A stretch of 64,000 bases of DNA from assembly GCF_042678405.1 (NCBI RefSeq), contig NZ_JBHTLI010000001.1, positions 1,798,001 through 1,862,000 on the forward strand, given 5' to 3'. How positions within the stretch are numbered: position 1 is the stretch's first letter; the number at the start of each line of letters is the position of its first letter. The notes below the pieces were generated by a model, which did no database searches, was not told the origin of the DNA, and saw only the letters and a list, made by a program, of their open reading frames with translations. This DNA is from Salegentibacter_A chungangensis. GTDB taxonomy: Bacteria; Bacteroidota; Bacteroidia; Flavobacteriales; Flavobacteriaceae. A program made the position numbers and the translations under genes. This document shows, in pieces, positions 17,161 to 25,017 of this stretch.

Positions 17161-17193
17161 AAAAGGCCGCTAAATCATTTAGCGGCCTTTTTT
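17161..17193. terminator. Bidirectional terminator between priA and the LytTR gene
   Basis: A near-perfect palindrome, stem GGCCGCTAA / TTAGCGGCC flanked by A-run and T-run, starts one base after the priA stop and ends before the convergent regulator gene. The A/T flanks let it work on both strands. Confidence 0.92.
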
Positions 17194-17221
17194 AATAGTT
17201 ATAGTTGGTCAGATTTAAATC

Positions 17222-17932
17222 TTACTGGTTAGCGCTAAGGGCTTCAACCAGGTTACTTTTCTTATGCCTGCTTAAGGGCAGCTTCTGTTTGTCGATTTCA
17301 ATGTTCTTGGAATTGTAGCGCTCAATTTTATCAAGGTTTACTATATAAGATTTATGTATACGCAAGAATTTGTCACTAGGGAGTTGCTCTTCAAAGGACT
17401 TCATTGTAGCCAGTACCACGAAATTATCTTTTTCGGTTACGAATTTCACGTAATCCCCAAGAGCCTGAATGTACTTTAATTTATTAAGAAATACTTTCCT
17501 GTTCTTAAGGTTGCTCTTTACAAAAATAAAGTCTTCATCTTCGGCAGGAGCAGCCTGGTGTTTTAGTCTGTATAAATTAATGGCCTTGGTTACCGCATTA
17601 TTGAACCGCTCTTTGGTAACCGGTTTGTGAATATAATCTACCGCATCATAATCGAAAGCTTTAAAGGCATACTTGGTCTTGCCCGTAACAAAAATGATCT
17701 GTGGTTTGTTGGGAAGGTCATCCAAAAGTTCGAATCCGGAAAGGATTGGCATTTCAATATCCAGAAAGATAAGATCAGTTTCCGTATCTAAAAGCCCGTT
17801 TTTAGTCTCGATGGCGTTATTATATTCCGCCACAAGCTTCAGGTTTGGGTGATCTTTAATAAGCTTTACCAGCGAAAGGCGCTGCAGGCTTGAATCGTCA
17901 ACCACGGTACACTTGAGTAAAACTTCTTCCAC
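17222..17932 (-). CDS. LytTR-family response regulator (orphan)
   Basis: This 236-aa transcription factor has a receiver domain (1-120) and a LytTR DNA-binding domain (about 135-230). The receiver keeps the acidic pair Asp12/Asp13, the phosphoacceptor Asp58 in LIFLDIEMP, Thr83 and Lys103 (HKP). The LytTR part shows FIFVKSNLKNRKVFL, LGDYVKFVTEKDNFVVLATMKSFE and FLRIHKSYIVNLDKIE. Partners in Bacteroidota are often LytS-like membrane kinases, but none is adjacent, so it is an orphan here. It diverges from the S6 operon. Confidence 0.93.
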   Translation of the reverse strand: MEEVLLKCTVVDDSSLQRLSLVKLIKDHPNLKLVAEYNNAIETKNGLLDTETDLIFLDIEMPILSGFELLDDLPNKPQIIFVTGKTKYAFKAFDYDAVDYIHKPVTKERFNNAVTKAINLYRLKHQAAPAEDEDFIFVKSNLKNRKVFLNKLKYIQALGDYVKFVTEKDNFVVLATMKSFEEQLPSDKFLRIHKSYIVNLDKIERYNSKNIEIDKQKLPLSRHKKSNLVEALSANQ

Positions 17933-18049
17933 GGTAAATAAGGTTAGGTAATAACAATATTAAAGATTAAATTTAATAAATACAAGATAAACTTGAATTT
18001 CATCGATAAAAAATGAAGTTTGTCGCAATAAAAACAGAAGGGATGAGGC

Positions 18050-18080
18050 TTTGAAAATAGAAATAATAGTTCTATTTTTG
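18050..18080 (+). promoter_or_regulatory. Promoter of the rpsF-rpsR-rplI operon
   Basis: TTTG (18050-18053), a 19-bp spacer and TATTTTTG (18073-18080) make a full match to the Bacteroidota promoter. The predicted start near 18087 leaves a short AT-rich leader of about 23 nt with no Shine-Dalgarno sequence before the rpsF ATG. Confidence 0.8.
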
Positions 18081-18109
18081 CAGCCAATTTAATTTAAATA
18101 AAATTTTTT

Positions 18110-18448
18110 ATGAATCATTATGAAACTGTTTTCATCTTGAATCCCGTTTTATCTGATGAGCAGATAAAGGAAACAGTTAAGAAATACGAAGAATTTCTTG
18201 TTTCTAAAGGTGCCAAGATGATCTCCAAAGAAGACTGGGGGCTAAGAAAACTTGCTTATGCGATCCAGCACAAGAAGAGTGGATTTTATCACTTATTTGA
18301 ATTTCAGGCTCCAGGTGAGGCTATCGAGCCTTTGGAATTGGCATTCAGAAGAGATGAGCGTATGATGCGTTATTTAACCGTGAAGTTAGATAAGCATGCT
18401 GTCGCTTGGGCTGAAAAAAGAAGGAATAGAAAACAAGAAAAAGCATAA
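18110..18448 (+). CDS. rpsF: 30S ribosomal protein S6
   Basis: This 112-aa small-subunit protein binds 16S rRNA together with S18. It begins MNHYETVFILNPVLSDEQIKE, the standard S6 strand-helix, and has GLRKLAYAIQHKKSGFYHLFEF in the middle and RRDERMMRYLTVKL near the end, all diagnostic. It opens a three-gene ribosomal operon with rpsR (2 bp spacing) and rplI. The predicted leader is too short for the S6:S18-binding mRNA structure known in other bacteria. Confidence 0.98.
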   Translation: MNHYETVFILNPVLSDEQIKETVKKYEEFLVSKGAKMISKEDWGLRKLAYAIQHKKSGFYHLFEFQAPGEAIEPLELAFRRDERMMRYLTVKLDKHAVAWAEKRRNRKQEKA

Positions 18449-18450
18449 GT

Positions 18451-18750
18451 ATGGCTACATCTATTGAACAACAAGCGAAAGGAAAAAAAGACGGGGAGAT
18501 CAGATATCTTACTCCTCTTAATATAGAAACCACCAAGGCTAAGAAATACTGTAGGTTCAAAAGATCAGGTATCAAGTATATCGATTATAAAGATCCTGAT
18601 TTCTTAATGAGCTTTGTAAACGAGCAGGGGAAATTATTGCCTCGTCGTTTAACAGGTACTTCTTTGAAATATCAGAGAAAAGTGGCTGTTGCCGTGAAAC
18701 GTGCCCGTCATTTGGCATTAATGCCATACGTTGGTGATTTATTAAAATAA
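18451..18750 (+). CDS. rpsR: 30S ribosomal protein S18
   Basis: This 99-aa protein pairs with S6 on the platform of the small subunit. The C-terminal half is characteristic: KKYCRFKRSGIKYIDYKD, FVNEQGKLLPRRLTGTSLKY and QRKVAVAVKRARHLALMPYV. The N-terminal 25 residues (SIEQQAKGKKDGEIRYLT) are a Bacteroidota-type extension. A single Cys near residue 34 remains, so it is the form without a CxxC zinc pair. It starts 2 bp after rpsF and ends 12 bp before rplI. Confidence 0.98.
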   Translation: MATSIEQQAKGKKDGEIRYLTPLNIETTKAKKYCRFKRSGIKYIDYKDPDFLMSFVNEQGKLLPRRLTGTSLKYQRKVAVAVKRARHLALMPYVGDLLK

Positions 18751-18762
18751 AAAGAGGCAATT

Positions 18763-19212
18763 ATGGAATTGATACTAAAACAAGACGTAGATAATTTAGG
18801 CTTTAAAGATGATGTGGTAAACGTGAAAAACGGTTACGGCAGAAACTTTTTAATTCCTCAGGGATTCGCTGAACTGGCTACTCCTTCAGCTAAGAAAGTA
18901 TTGGCTGAAACCCTGAAACAACGTGCCTATAAAGAACAAAAACATATCGACGAGGCTAAGAAGCAGGCTGAGAAACTTAACAATGTAGATGTCAAGATCA
19001 CTGCCAAGGCAGGAGCTGGAGACAAATTGTTCGGTTCTATCACCAATGCAGACCTGGCTGAAGCACTTTCTAAAGAAGGTGTGGAGATCGAGAAGAAATA
19101 TATCAGCATCGCAGGTGGAAACATCAAGCGTTTAGGACAGTATGAAGCAACTTTGCGTTTTCACCGTGAAGTAGTTACTACCTATACTTTTGATGTAGTA
19201 TCTGAAGCTTAA
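18763..19212 (+). CDS. rplI: 50S ribosomal protein L9
   Basis: This 149-aa protein binds domain V of 23S rRNA near the base of the L1 stalk. The N-domain MELILKQDVDNLGFKDDVVNVKNGYGRNFLIPQGFA is the family signature. A long helix rich in Lys, Glu and Ala follows (about 45-75), and the C-domain contains KLFGSITNADLAEAL and the final RFHREVVTTYTFDVV. Length is normal. It ends the S6-S18-L9 operon before a hairpin at 19232. Confidence 0.98.
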   Translation: MELILKQDVDNLGFKDDVVNVKNGYGRNFLIPQGFAELATPSAKKVLAETLKQRAYKEQKHIDEAKKQAEKLNNVDVKITAKAGAGDKLFGSITNADLAEALSKEGVEIEKKYISIAGGNIKRLGQYEATLRFHREVVTTYTFDVVSEA

Positions 19213-19231
19213 TTTATTTTATTGAAAAGAT

Positions 19232-19258
19232 AAAGCCTGCTCTTCCTGAGTGGGCTTT
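19232..19258 (+). terminator. Terminator of the ribosomal protein operon
   Basis: An 11-bp stem with two G-U pairs (AAAGCCTGCTC / GAGTGGGCTTT) and a 5-nt loop lies 20 bp after the rplI stop and is followed by a short T-rich stretch. Confidence 0.75.
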
Positions 19259-19343
19259 TCTATTTATTGAGGTTTTTTGAAAAGACCTTGTATTTGAAAA
19301 TCCTTAGAAGATAGTCGTAAGATCTCTTGTAATTTAATTTGCT

Positions 19344-19817
19344 ATGAAGTACGCCCGATTAACAAAAGAACAGTTTAATGAAATGCACCAGGAATTTATC
19401 AATTTCCTGGCTACCCAGAAGATTACTGCTGAAGAATGGGAAGACATAAAGGTTAATAAACCTGATGTTGCTGAACAGGAGCTGGATATATTCAGCGATC
19501 TTATCTGGGAAGGTGTGCTCAATAAAGTGGAGTACCTGGAACATTTTTCTCCAAGGCAAATGTTCTTATTCCAGATCACTGCGGCTACCATAAATTTGAT
19601 AGCGGTAAGGATCGAAAAGGAAGAGGTGGATATTACCACAAAAGGAGGTTATCACTGGCTTCAGAAAAACCTGATGGATGACGATGTGAATATTTACACC
19701 TCCACGAAAGCTATTAGCGACGATCGTAATAAGGATATTTTTGCACTTATTCAGCAGGGTGCAAATATTACCAAAGGAGAGCTATATTCCTACTTTCAAA
19801 ATGTAGTGAAGGAATAG
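19344..19817 (+). CDS. DUF6495-type conserved protein
   Basis: This 157-aa soluble protein begins MKYARLTKEQFNEMHQEFINFLA, a pattern I associate with the flavobacterial DUF6495 family; I cannot verify this by search. It is acidic and mainly helical, with EEWEDIKVNKPDVAEQELD, then VLNKVEYLEHFSPRQMFLF, and an ANITKGELYSYF end. No signal, membrane segment or catalytic motif is visible. It ends 2 bp before the convergent ABC permease stop. Function unknown. Confidence 0.75.
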   Translation: MKYARLTKEQFNEMHQEFINFLATQKITAEEWEDIKVNKPDVAEQELDIFSDLIWEGVLNKVEYLEHFSPRQMFLFQITAATINLIAVRIEKEEVDITTKGGYHWLQKNLMDDDVNIYTSTKAISDDRNKDIFALIQQGANITKGELYSYFQNVVKE

Positions 19818-19819
19818 GA

Positions 19820-21067
19820 TTACTCGTATCTCAGCGATTCTATAGGATCCTGTTTTGCGGCTTTCGCGGCGGGATAACTACCGGCAAGAATGGCTACCAG
19901 AATGGTGATACCCGTTGCCCATAGCATAGCTTTCCAAGGCGTGGTAAAATCAAAATCTGCAGCTGAAGATACCCCTATCCCGATAAGGATCCCCAATATT
20001 ATCCCCAATATTCCTCCAATCTGGCCAATGATCACGGTTTCCATAAAGAACTGGGTGGCGATGGTGCCGCGTTTGGCTCCAAGCGCCTTTCTTACCCCAA
20101 TTTCCCTCGTCCTTTCGGTTACACTTACCAGCATAATGTTCATTAATGCGATAGAGGAGCCGAAAATGGTGATGATGGAAATTATCCAGGCAGCAATATT
20201 CAGGTAGCTGGTGATCTGAAAAATTCGGTTAATAAGGTCATCACTACGTTCTATTCCAAAATTGTTTTCCTCGACAGGATTCAATTTCCTGATATTTCTA
20301 AAGGTGATTATCGCTTCATCCTGCGCTGCTTCAAGATATTCCTTGTTTTCCACCCTTACGCTAAGGTTGTAGTTTATTTGTGGCTGTGTAAACAGGGACC
20401 TTGCCACCTGAATGGGGATTAGAACTCGCAAATCCTGGTTGTTTCCAAAAGTAGAGCCTTTGCTTTCCAGAACGCCTATCACCTGGAACTTTGCACCCCG
20501 TATGCTTATGGTTTTTCCCACAGGATTTGCTCCCTTAAAAAGGCCTTCCTGTTTGGCGAAATCTGATCCCAGGATGGCGACATTATTGTTGTTCCTGATA
20601 TCAAAAATATTGAATTCCCTCCCATTCTCAAGATCCAGCCCGGAATTGGTCAGGAAATTTTCGTTCACTCCCAGCACCGAAACTTCAGGATCTGTTTTTT
20701 CGCTTTCGTATTTCACTTCTGCCCGGCTCGTCCCGGTAAAGGAAATAGCTGTTTGGGTGAAGGGATAAGTGTAGTTCTTTTCGAATTCCTTTACCTCGCG
20801 GTAACTTATTACAGGATTTATCTTTTCCCGCTCTCCGCCGCCTCTTCTCTGGGTGTTGAATTCATAGCGTTGCAGGTTGAAGGTATTGGCGCCCATTGAT
20901 GCAAAATCACTGCTTATGGTATTCTCCAGAGCCGTAACCGCACTTAGTATCCCTACAAGAGCGGTAATGCCTATGGCAATGATAAGAACGGTTAGTATGG
21001 TTCGGAGAAGCTGACTTTTAATCGAATTAAAAGCGATACGTATGTTTTCTTTAAACAGTGTAAACAT
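19820..21067 (-). CDS. ABC transporter permease, MacB/FtsX type
   Basis: This 415-aa membrane protein has the MacB-type topology: one N-terminal membrane helix (about 20-45, LLRTILTVLIIAIGITALVG), a large periplasmic domain (about 50-280) and three C-terminal helices (about 285-310, 335-365, 375-400) forming the FtsX domain with RTREIGVRKALGAKRG, the mark of the family. Such permeases export peptides or lipoproteins, or transmit force, without moving substrate through the membrane. No ATPase or membrane-fusion gene is adjacent; its ATPase must be encoded elsewhere. Confidence 0.92.
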   Translation of the reverse strand: MFTLFKENIRIAFNSIKSQLLRTILTVLIIAIGITALVGILSAVTALENTISSDFASMGANTFNLQRYEFNTQRRGGGEREKINPVISYREVKEFEKNYTYPFTQTAISFTGTSRAEVKYESEKTDPEVSVLGVNENFLTNSGLDLENGREFNIFDIRNNNNVAILGSDFAKQEGLFKGANPVGKTISIRGAKFQVIGVLESKGSTFGNNQDLRVLIPIQVARSLFTQPQINYNLSVRVENKEYLEAAQDEAIITFRNIRKLNPVEENNFGIERSDDLINRIFQITSYLNIAAWIISIITIFGSSIALMNIMLVSVTERTREIGVRKALGAKRGTIATQFFMETVIIGQIGGILGIILGILIGIGVSSAADFDFTTPWKAMLWATGITILVAILAGSYPAAKAAKQDPIESLRYE

Positions 21068-21237
21068 ATAAAAAGTTATTCGGGCTCATAAGTTAGACTA
21101 TAAACCTTCCCGAATGTTACTTAAAAATTGAAATTTGTTTGGGTTCGCTTAAAAATTAAGATATTTGCAGTCTGTTTTGCGGCTTTTCCGCGAGGCATTT
21201 TAATAAGAAATCTAACCCAGACAGGCATAAGCATCCT

Positions 21238-22608
21238 ATGGCACAAAAACCATCCATACCAAAAGGAACCAGAGATTTTTCACCGGCAGAGGTGGCAAAA
21301 AGGAACTATATATTCGATACCATTAAAAGTGAATTTAAAAAATTCGGGTTTCAGCCTATTGAGACTCCAAGCTTTGAGAATTCTGATACCCTAATGGGGA
21401 AGTATGGAGATGAAGGCGACCGACTGATCTTTAAGATCCTGAATTCCGGGGACTTTCTAAGAAAAGCAGATGCCAAGGCTTATGAAGAGAAAGATAGCCT
21501 GAAACTTACTTCTTCTATTAGCGAGAAGGCGCTCAGGTATGACCTGACTGTGCCTTTTGCCCGTTATGTGGTGCAGCACCAGAACGAGATCGATTTTCCT
21601 TTTAAACGCTACCAGATCCAGCCTGTATGGAGAGCCGACAGGCCTCAGAAGGGAAGGTTCAGGGAATTTTACCAATGTGATGCAGATGTGGTTGGAAGTG
21701 ATTCTTTATGGCAGGAAGTTGAATTTGTTCAGTTATACGATGCTGTTTTCAATACCCTGAAGCTGGAAGGGGTTACCATAAAAATAAACAACCGGAAGGT
21801 GCTTTCCGGATTTGCCGAAGTTATTGGCGAGAAAGATAAGCTGATAGACTTTACGGTTGCACTTGACAAACTCGATAAAATAGGTGAGGATGGCGTGAAA
21901 AAGGAAATGCAGGAAAAAGGAATTTCTGAATCGGCTATAGAGAAGATTCAGCCTATTTTTGGTTTAAGCGGGAGTTTTTCTGAGAAAATTGAAGGAATAA
22001 AGTCCATACTCGAAACTTCTGAGACTGGAAAGGCCGGAATAGAAGAGTTGGAGTTCATCCAAAATGCCATTGCCGAAATGCCCCTTAAAACAGCCAAACT
22101 GGACCTTGATGTAACTCTTGCCCGCGGACTTAACTATTATACCGGGGCTATCTTAGAGGTTTCAGCTCCCGAGAATGTAAAAATGGGTTCTATTGGCGGT
22201 GGCGGTCGTTATGATGACCTTACCGGTATCTTTGGGCTTAAGGATATGAGCGGGGTAGGGATCTCCTTTGGACTGGACCGCATCTACCTGGTTCTGGAAG
22301 AACTCGGTTTGTTTCCCGATACGGTAACGGAGAACACCAAGGTACTTTTTATCAATTTTGGGGAAAAGGAAGCGCTTTATGCAATGAAGGCGGTGAGACA
22401 ATTAAGAGATTCTGAAGTTGTTGCTGAGCTATATCCCGATTCGGCTAAGATGAACAAGCAGATGAAATATGCCAACAGGAGGGAGATCCCTTTTGTAGTT
22501 CTTGCCGGTGAGGCTGAAATGGATGAAGCTAAATACACCCTTAAGAATATGAAGAGTGGGGAGCAGCAGAAACTTTCTCTGGAAGAACTAACTTCAGCTA
22601 TTAGGTAA
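21238..22608 (+). CDS. hisS: Histidyl-tRNA synthetase
   Basis: This 456-aa class II synthetase charges tRNA-His. It begins with KPSIPKGTRDFSPAEVAKRNYIF; motif 2 is RYQIQPVWRADRPQKGRFREFYQCDAD (about 120-146); the histidine-specific LARGLNYYTGAILEV is near 292-306; motif 3 is GVGISFGLDRIYLVL near 338-352. The anticodon-binding domain occupies about 365-456. The Bacteroidota-type insert near 205-265 (KKEMQEKGISESAIEKIQPI) is present. It stands alone with a strong hairpin following. Confidence 0.97.
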   Translation: MAQKPSIPKGTRDFSPAEVAKRNYIFDTIKSEFKKFGFQPIETPSFENSDTLMGKYGDEGDRLIFKILNSGDFLRKADAKAYEEKDSLKLTSSISEKALRYDLTVPFARYVVQHQNEIDFPFKRYQIQPVWRADRPQKGRFREFYQCDADVVGSDSLWQEVEFVQLYDAVFNTLKLEGVTIKINNRKVLSGFAEVIGEKDKLIDFTVALDKLDKIGEDGVKKEMQEKGISESAIEKIQPIFGLSGSFSEKIEGIKSILETSETGKAGIEELEFIQNAIAEMPLKTAKLDLDVTLARGLNYYTGAILEVSAPENVKMGSIGGGGRYDDLTGIFGLKDMSGVGISFGLDRIYLVLEELGLFPDTVTENTKVLFINFGEKEALYAMKAVRQLRDSEVVAELYPDSAKMNKQMKYANRREIPFVVLAGEAEMDEAKYTLKNMKSGEQQKLSLEELTSAIR

Positions 22609-22636
22609 CTAAGAATTTAGTATTAATGTAAATGAT

Positions 22637-22666
22637 AAAAAAGGTCGCTAAATTGCGACCTTTTTT
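22637..22666. terminator. Bidirectional terminator between hisS and the aldo/keto reductase
   Basis: A perfect 12-bp stem (AAAAAAGGTCGC / GCGACCTTTTTT) with loop TAAATT lies between two convergent genes and has the A-run/T-run flanks needed on both strands. Confidence 0.93.
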
Positions 22667-22683
22667 ATTTTCCGGGAAGGGGA

Positions 22684-23634
22684 TTATTCACTGGCTTCAT
22701 TGAGCTTTTGCATATCCTCTTCGGTAAGGTTGATGTCGATCGCCTGGTGGAAGGACCGCAGATGTTTGATCCTGGTCGCACTCGCAATAGGTGCGGTAAT
22801 GCCGGGTCGATTCATTATCCATCTTAAGGCCACCGCAGCTTCTGAAATGTTATAATTATCTGCGATCCCGCTTAAGGCCTGCAGAACCTTTTCTCCGCGC
22901 TCATCAAAATAATTCTTAAGGAACATTTCTCTTGGCTTTCCTTCAATATCGCTTTTGCTTTTGTACTTACCGGTTAGAAAACCGCTGGCAAGGGAAAAGT
23001 AGCTGGTAACCCCTAAATGATTTTTTTTGCAAATATCCCTTATTTCTCCTTCAAATTTATTGCGTTCCATAAGGCTGTATTCCGGTTGAAAAACCTCATA
23101 TTTAGGCAGCCCCTTTTCTCTGGAGGCATCCAGGGATTCCCGGAGTCTTTCAGGAGACAGATTGGAAGCTCCAATGTATCTCACTTTCCCCTGATCTATG
23201 AGCAGCTGATAGGCTTCAAGGGTTTCTTCTACGGGAGTCTTATTATCATCCCAGTGAGTGAAGTAGAGGTCTATATAATCTGTCTGGAGACGTTTTAAAG
23301 AATCTTCAGCCGCTTTTATGATATGAGCTTTAGAAATATCTTTAGGGCCGCCCTGTTGCATACTGGAACCCACTTTGGTGGCCAGGCATACTTTTTCCCT
23401 GGCTCCGCGGTCTTTCATCCATTTTCCAATTATCCTTTCAGACTCACCCCCCTTGTTGCCTTCAGCCCATCTGGAATAGACATCTGCGGTGTCTATCATA
23501 TCGAATCCACGGTCTGCCAGTTCATCGAGCATTTCAAAGGACTCCTGTTCATTTAGTGTCCATCCGAATACATTTCCTCCAAAAATTATCGGAGGAGTAT
23601 GGAGGTCTGTTCTGCCGAGTTGTTTCTTTTTCAT
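22684..23634 (-). CDS. Aldo/keto reductase
   Basis: This 316-aa NADPH-dependent TIM-barrel oxidoreductase starts KKKQLGRTDLHTPPIIFGGNVFGW. The catalytic Asp and Tyr are in GFDMIDTADVYSRWAEG (about 43-59), the Lys in CLATKVGS (near 84) and the His in YFTHWDD (near 124). VRYIGASNLSPERL and AALRWIMNRPGITAPIASA (near 270) form the cofactor region. It belongs to the Tas/YajO-like group rather than the glucose-reductase group; the substrate is unknown. It is transcribed alone, convergent with hisS. Confidence 0.92.
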   Translation of the reverse strand: MKKKQLGRTDLHTPPIIFGGNVFGWTLNEQESFEMLDELADRGFDMIDTADVYSRWAEGNKGGESERIIGKWMKDRGAREKVCLATKVGSSMQQGGPKDISKAHIIKAAEDSLKRLQTDYIDLYFTHWDDNKTPVEETLEAYQLLIDQGKVRYIGASNLSPERLRESLDASREKGLPKYEVFQPEYSLMERNKFEGEIRDICKKNHLGVTSYFSLASGFLTGKYKSKSDIEGKPREMFLKNYFDERGEKVLQALSGIADNYNISEAAVALRWIMNRPGITAPIASATRIKHLRSFHQAIDINLTEEDMQKLNEASE

Positions 23635-23843
23635 ATTTGGTTCATTGAGCTTTATCTTATAAAGATAAAAACTGGAGAGGAAACAAAAGTATTTAGTCTT
23701 TCTTTTAGGATATTTTAAGAGGAGCTATTAAGCCCTTTATAACTTTCTTTTTAAAAAAAATATGCGCATTATCGCCGCATATACCGGTGTTACAGGAGTT
23801 AGTAAATTTTGTTATATTAAACTTATACCAAAAAATCTATGTT

Positions 23844-24401
23844 ATGAAAAAATTAGGATTTCTACTTTGTATACTATTGGTGCCATTTCAACTTTTGGCC
23901 CAGGAAAAAATGGAAGCTGAAAAATTTCAGTTATCTCCTGAAGGTTTTGAAAATTATGTGGTCAGGGAGTATCCCGGAAAGACCGACTCAGAATTGTTTA
24001 TGGCCGTAAAGCGCTGGGCTGAACAAGCTATAGCCAATTCAAAGGAAGCGATGAAGAAACACCATACCAATCAGTATCTTCAATACAGGGTGTTTGTTCC
24101 GCAGGGAATTGTTCTGGAGAATGATGATGAAGTCTATAAATGGGATGTTCTTTTTGATGTTTCATTTACTTTTAAGGACCAGCATATAAGGTACGATGTT
24201 AAGCTGATGGAGGTAAGCAGCCCTGATGCCCCAACTTTTGCCCTTAATGGTAGTGAGACACAATGGTCATTTTTCGACCTGGAAGGAAATCCGAGGAAGG
24301 TCACTGCGGAAGCGCGAAAACAGGTCAATAATATGGCCAATGATTTTATAAGGGGTGTTTCTTCGTATGTGAATATGAATGCCGCCGAAGATCAGAAATG
24401 A
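23844..24401 (+). CDS. Exported protein of unknown function
   Basis: I start the 185-aa product at the ATG at 23844, because MKKLGFLLCILLVPFQLLAQ then forms a clean signal peptide; an earlier in-frame start at 23787 would add 19 poor residues. The mature part is soluble, with PEGFENYVVREYPGKTDSEL, a segment containing QYRVFVPQGIVLENDDEVYK and LFDVSFTFKDQHIRYDVKL. The alternation of a helix and beta-strands is somewhat like DUF4468 proteins, but I do not claim membership. No catalytic motif. A hairpin terminator follows. Confidence 0.65.
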   Translation: MKKLGFLLCILLVPFQLLAQEKMEAEKFQLSPEGFENYVVREYPGKTDSELFMAVKRWAEQAIANSKEAMKKHHTNQYLQYRVFVPQGIVLENDDEVYKWDVLFDVSFTFKDQHIRYDVKLMEVSSPDAPTFALNGSETQWSFFDLEGNPRKVTAEARKQVNNMANDFIRGVSSYVNMNAAEDQK

Positions 24402-24424
24402 TTGTTTAAAATTAATAATGGGAG

Positions 24425-24453
24425 ATCCCTTCAAAAACTGAGGGGATTTTTTT
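24425..24453 (+). terminator. Terminator after the exported protein gene
   Basis: The stem ATCCCTTCA / TGAGGGGAT with one G-U pair, loop AAAAC, is followed by seven T. Its sequence is related to the hairpins at 24966 and 29471. Confidence 0.75.
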
Positions 24454-24510
24454 ATTTCCAAACTTCAGGTACTATCGTAACTTTCTATAAACCATAAAAA
24501 TCAGGTAGTT

Positions 24511-24888
24511 ATGATAATTAAAGACAAGATATTTACAAGTTTTGCTGTAAACGATCTTCAGAAAGCAGAAGATTTTTATACAGAAGTTTTAGGATTGAAA
24601 CTAACTAAGAATAAAATGGGGCTTCTTGAAATAGCTTCGGGGCCCGGCGGCAGGCTTATTATTTATCCTAAACCAGATCATACCCCGGCAAGCTTTACAG
24701 TACTTAATTTTCCGGTAGAGAATATCTATGAGGCTGTAGAGGCCTTAGAGAAAAAGGGAGTGAAATTTGAACATTACGACGGGAATATTAAAACCGATGA
24801 GAAGGGGATCAGCAGGGCAGAAGGCAGACCTTCTGTGGCCTGGTTTAAGGATCCTTCGGGGAATATTCTTTCAGTAATTGAGGAGTAG
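24511..24888 (+). CDS. VOC-family protein (glyoxalase/dioxygenase fold)
   Basis: This 125-aa protein has one vicinal-oxygen-chelate domain. IFTSFAVNDLQKAEDFYTEVLGLKL is the first beta-alpha-beta module and SVAWFKDPSGNILSVIEE the last strand with the metal-ligand Glu. The usual first ligand position (His/Gln at the start) is occupied by Ser/Phe, so metal binding is uncertain. The substrate is unknown. It is monocistronic, with a terminator behind it shared with the convergent phosphoesterase gene. Confidence 0.88.
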   Translation: MIIKDKIFTSFAVNDLQKAEDFYTEVLGLKLTKNKMGLLEIASGPGGRLIIYPKPDHTPASFTVLNFPVENIYEAVEALEKKGVKFEHYDGNIKTDEKGISRAEGRPSVAWFKDPSGNILSVIEE

Positions 24889-24960
24889 GACACTCCGGAA
24901 TTTTTTCAGTGGAATAGGGTGTTTAGATTTTACGGAAGAGGTACGGAAATACTTTCCCTG

Positions 24961-24999
24961 AAATTAAAAAATCCCTCCAAAAATTGAAGGGATTTTTTC
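24961..24999. terminator. Bidirectional terminator, left copy of a 39-bp repeat
   Basis: The hairpin AAAAAATCCCT / AGGGATTTTTT (24966-24998) lies between two convergent genes. With its flanks it is the left copy of a 39-bp imperfect direct repeat; the right copy is at 29466-29504 and differs at 4 positions by my count. Confidence 0.85.
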
Positions 25000-25017
25000 A
25001 CAGATTTACTGTTTCAT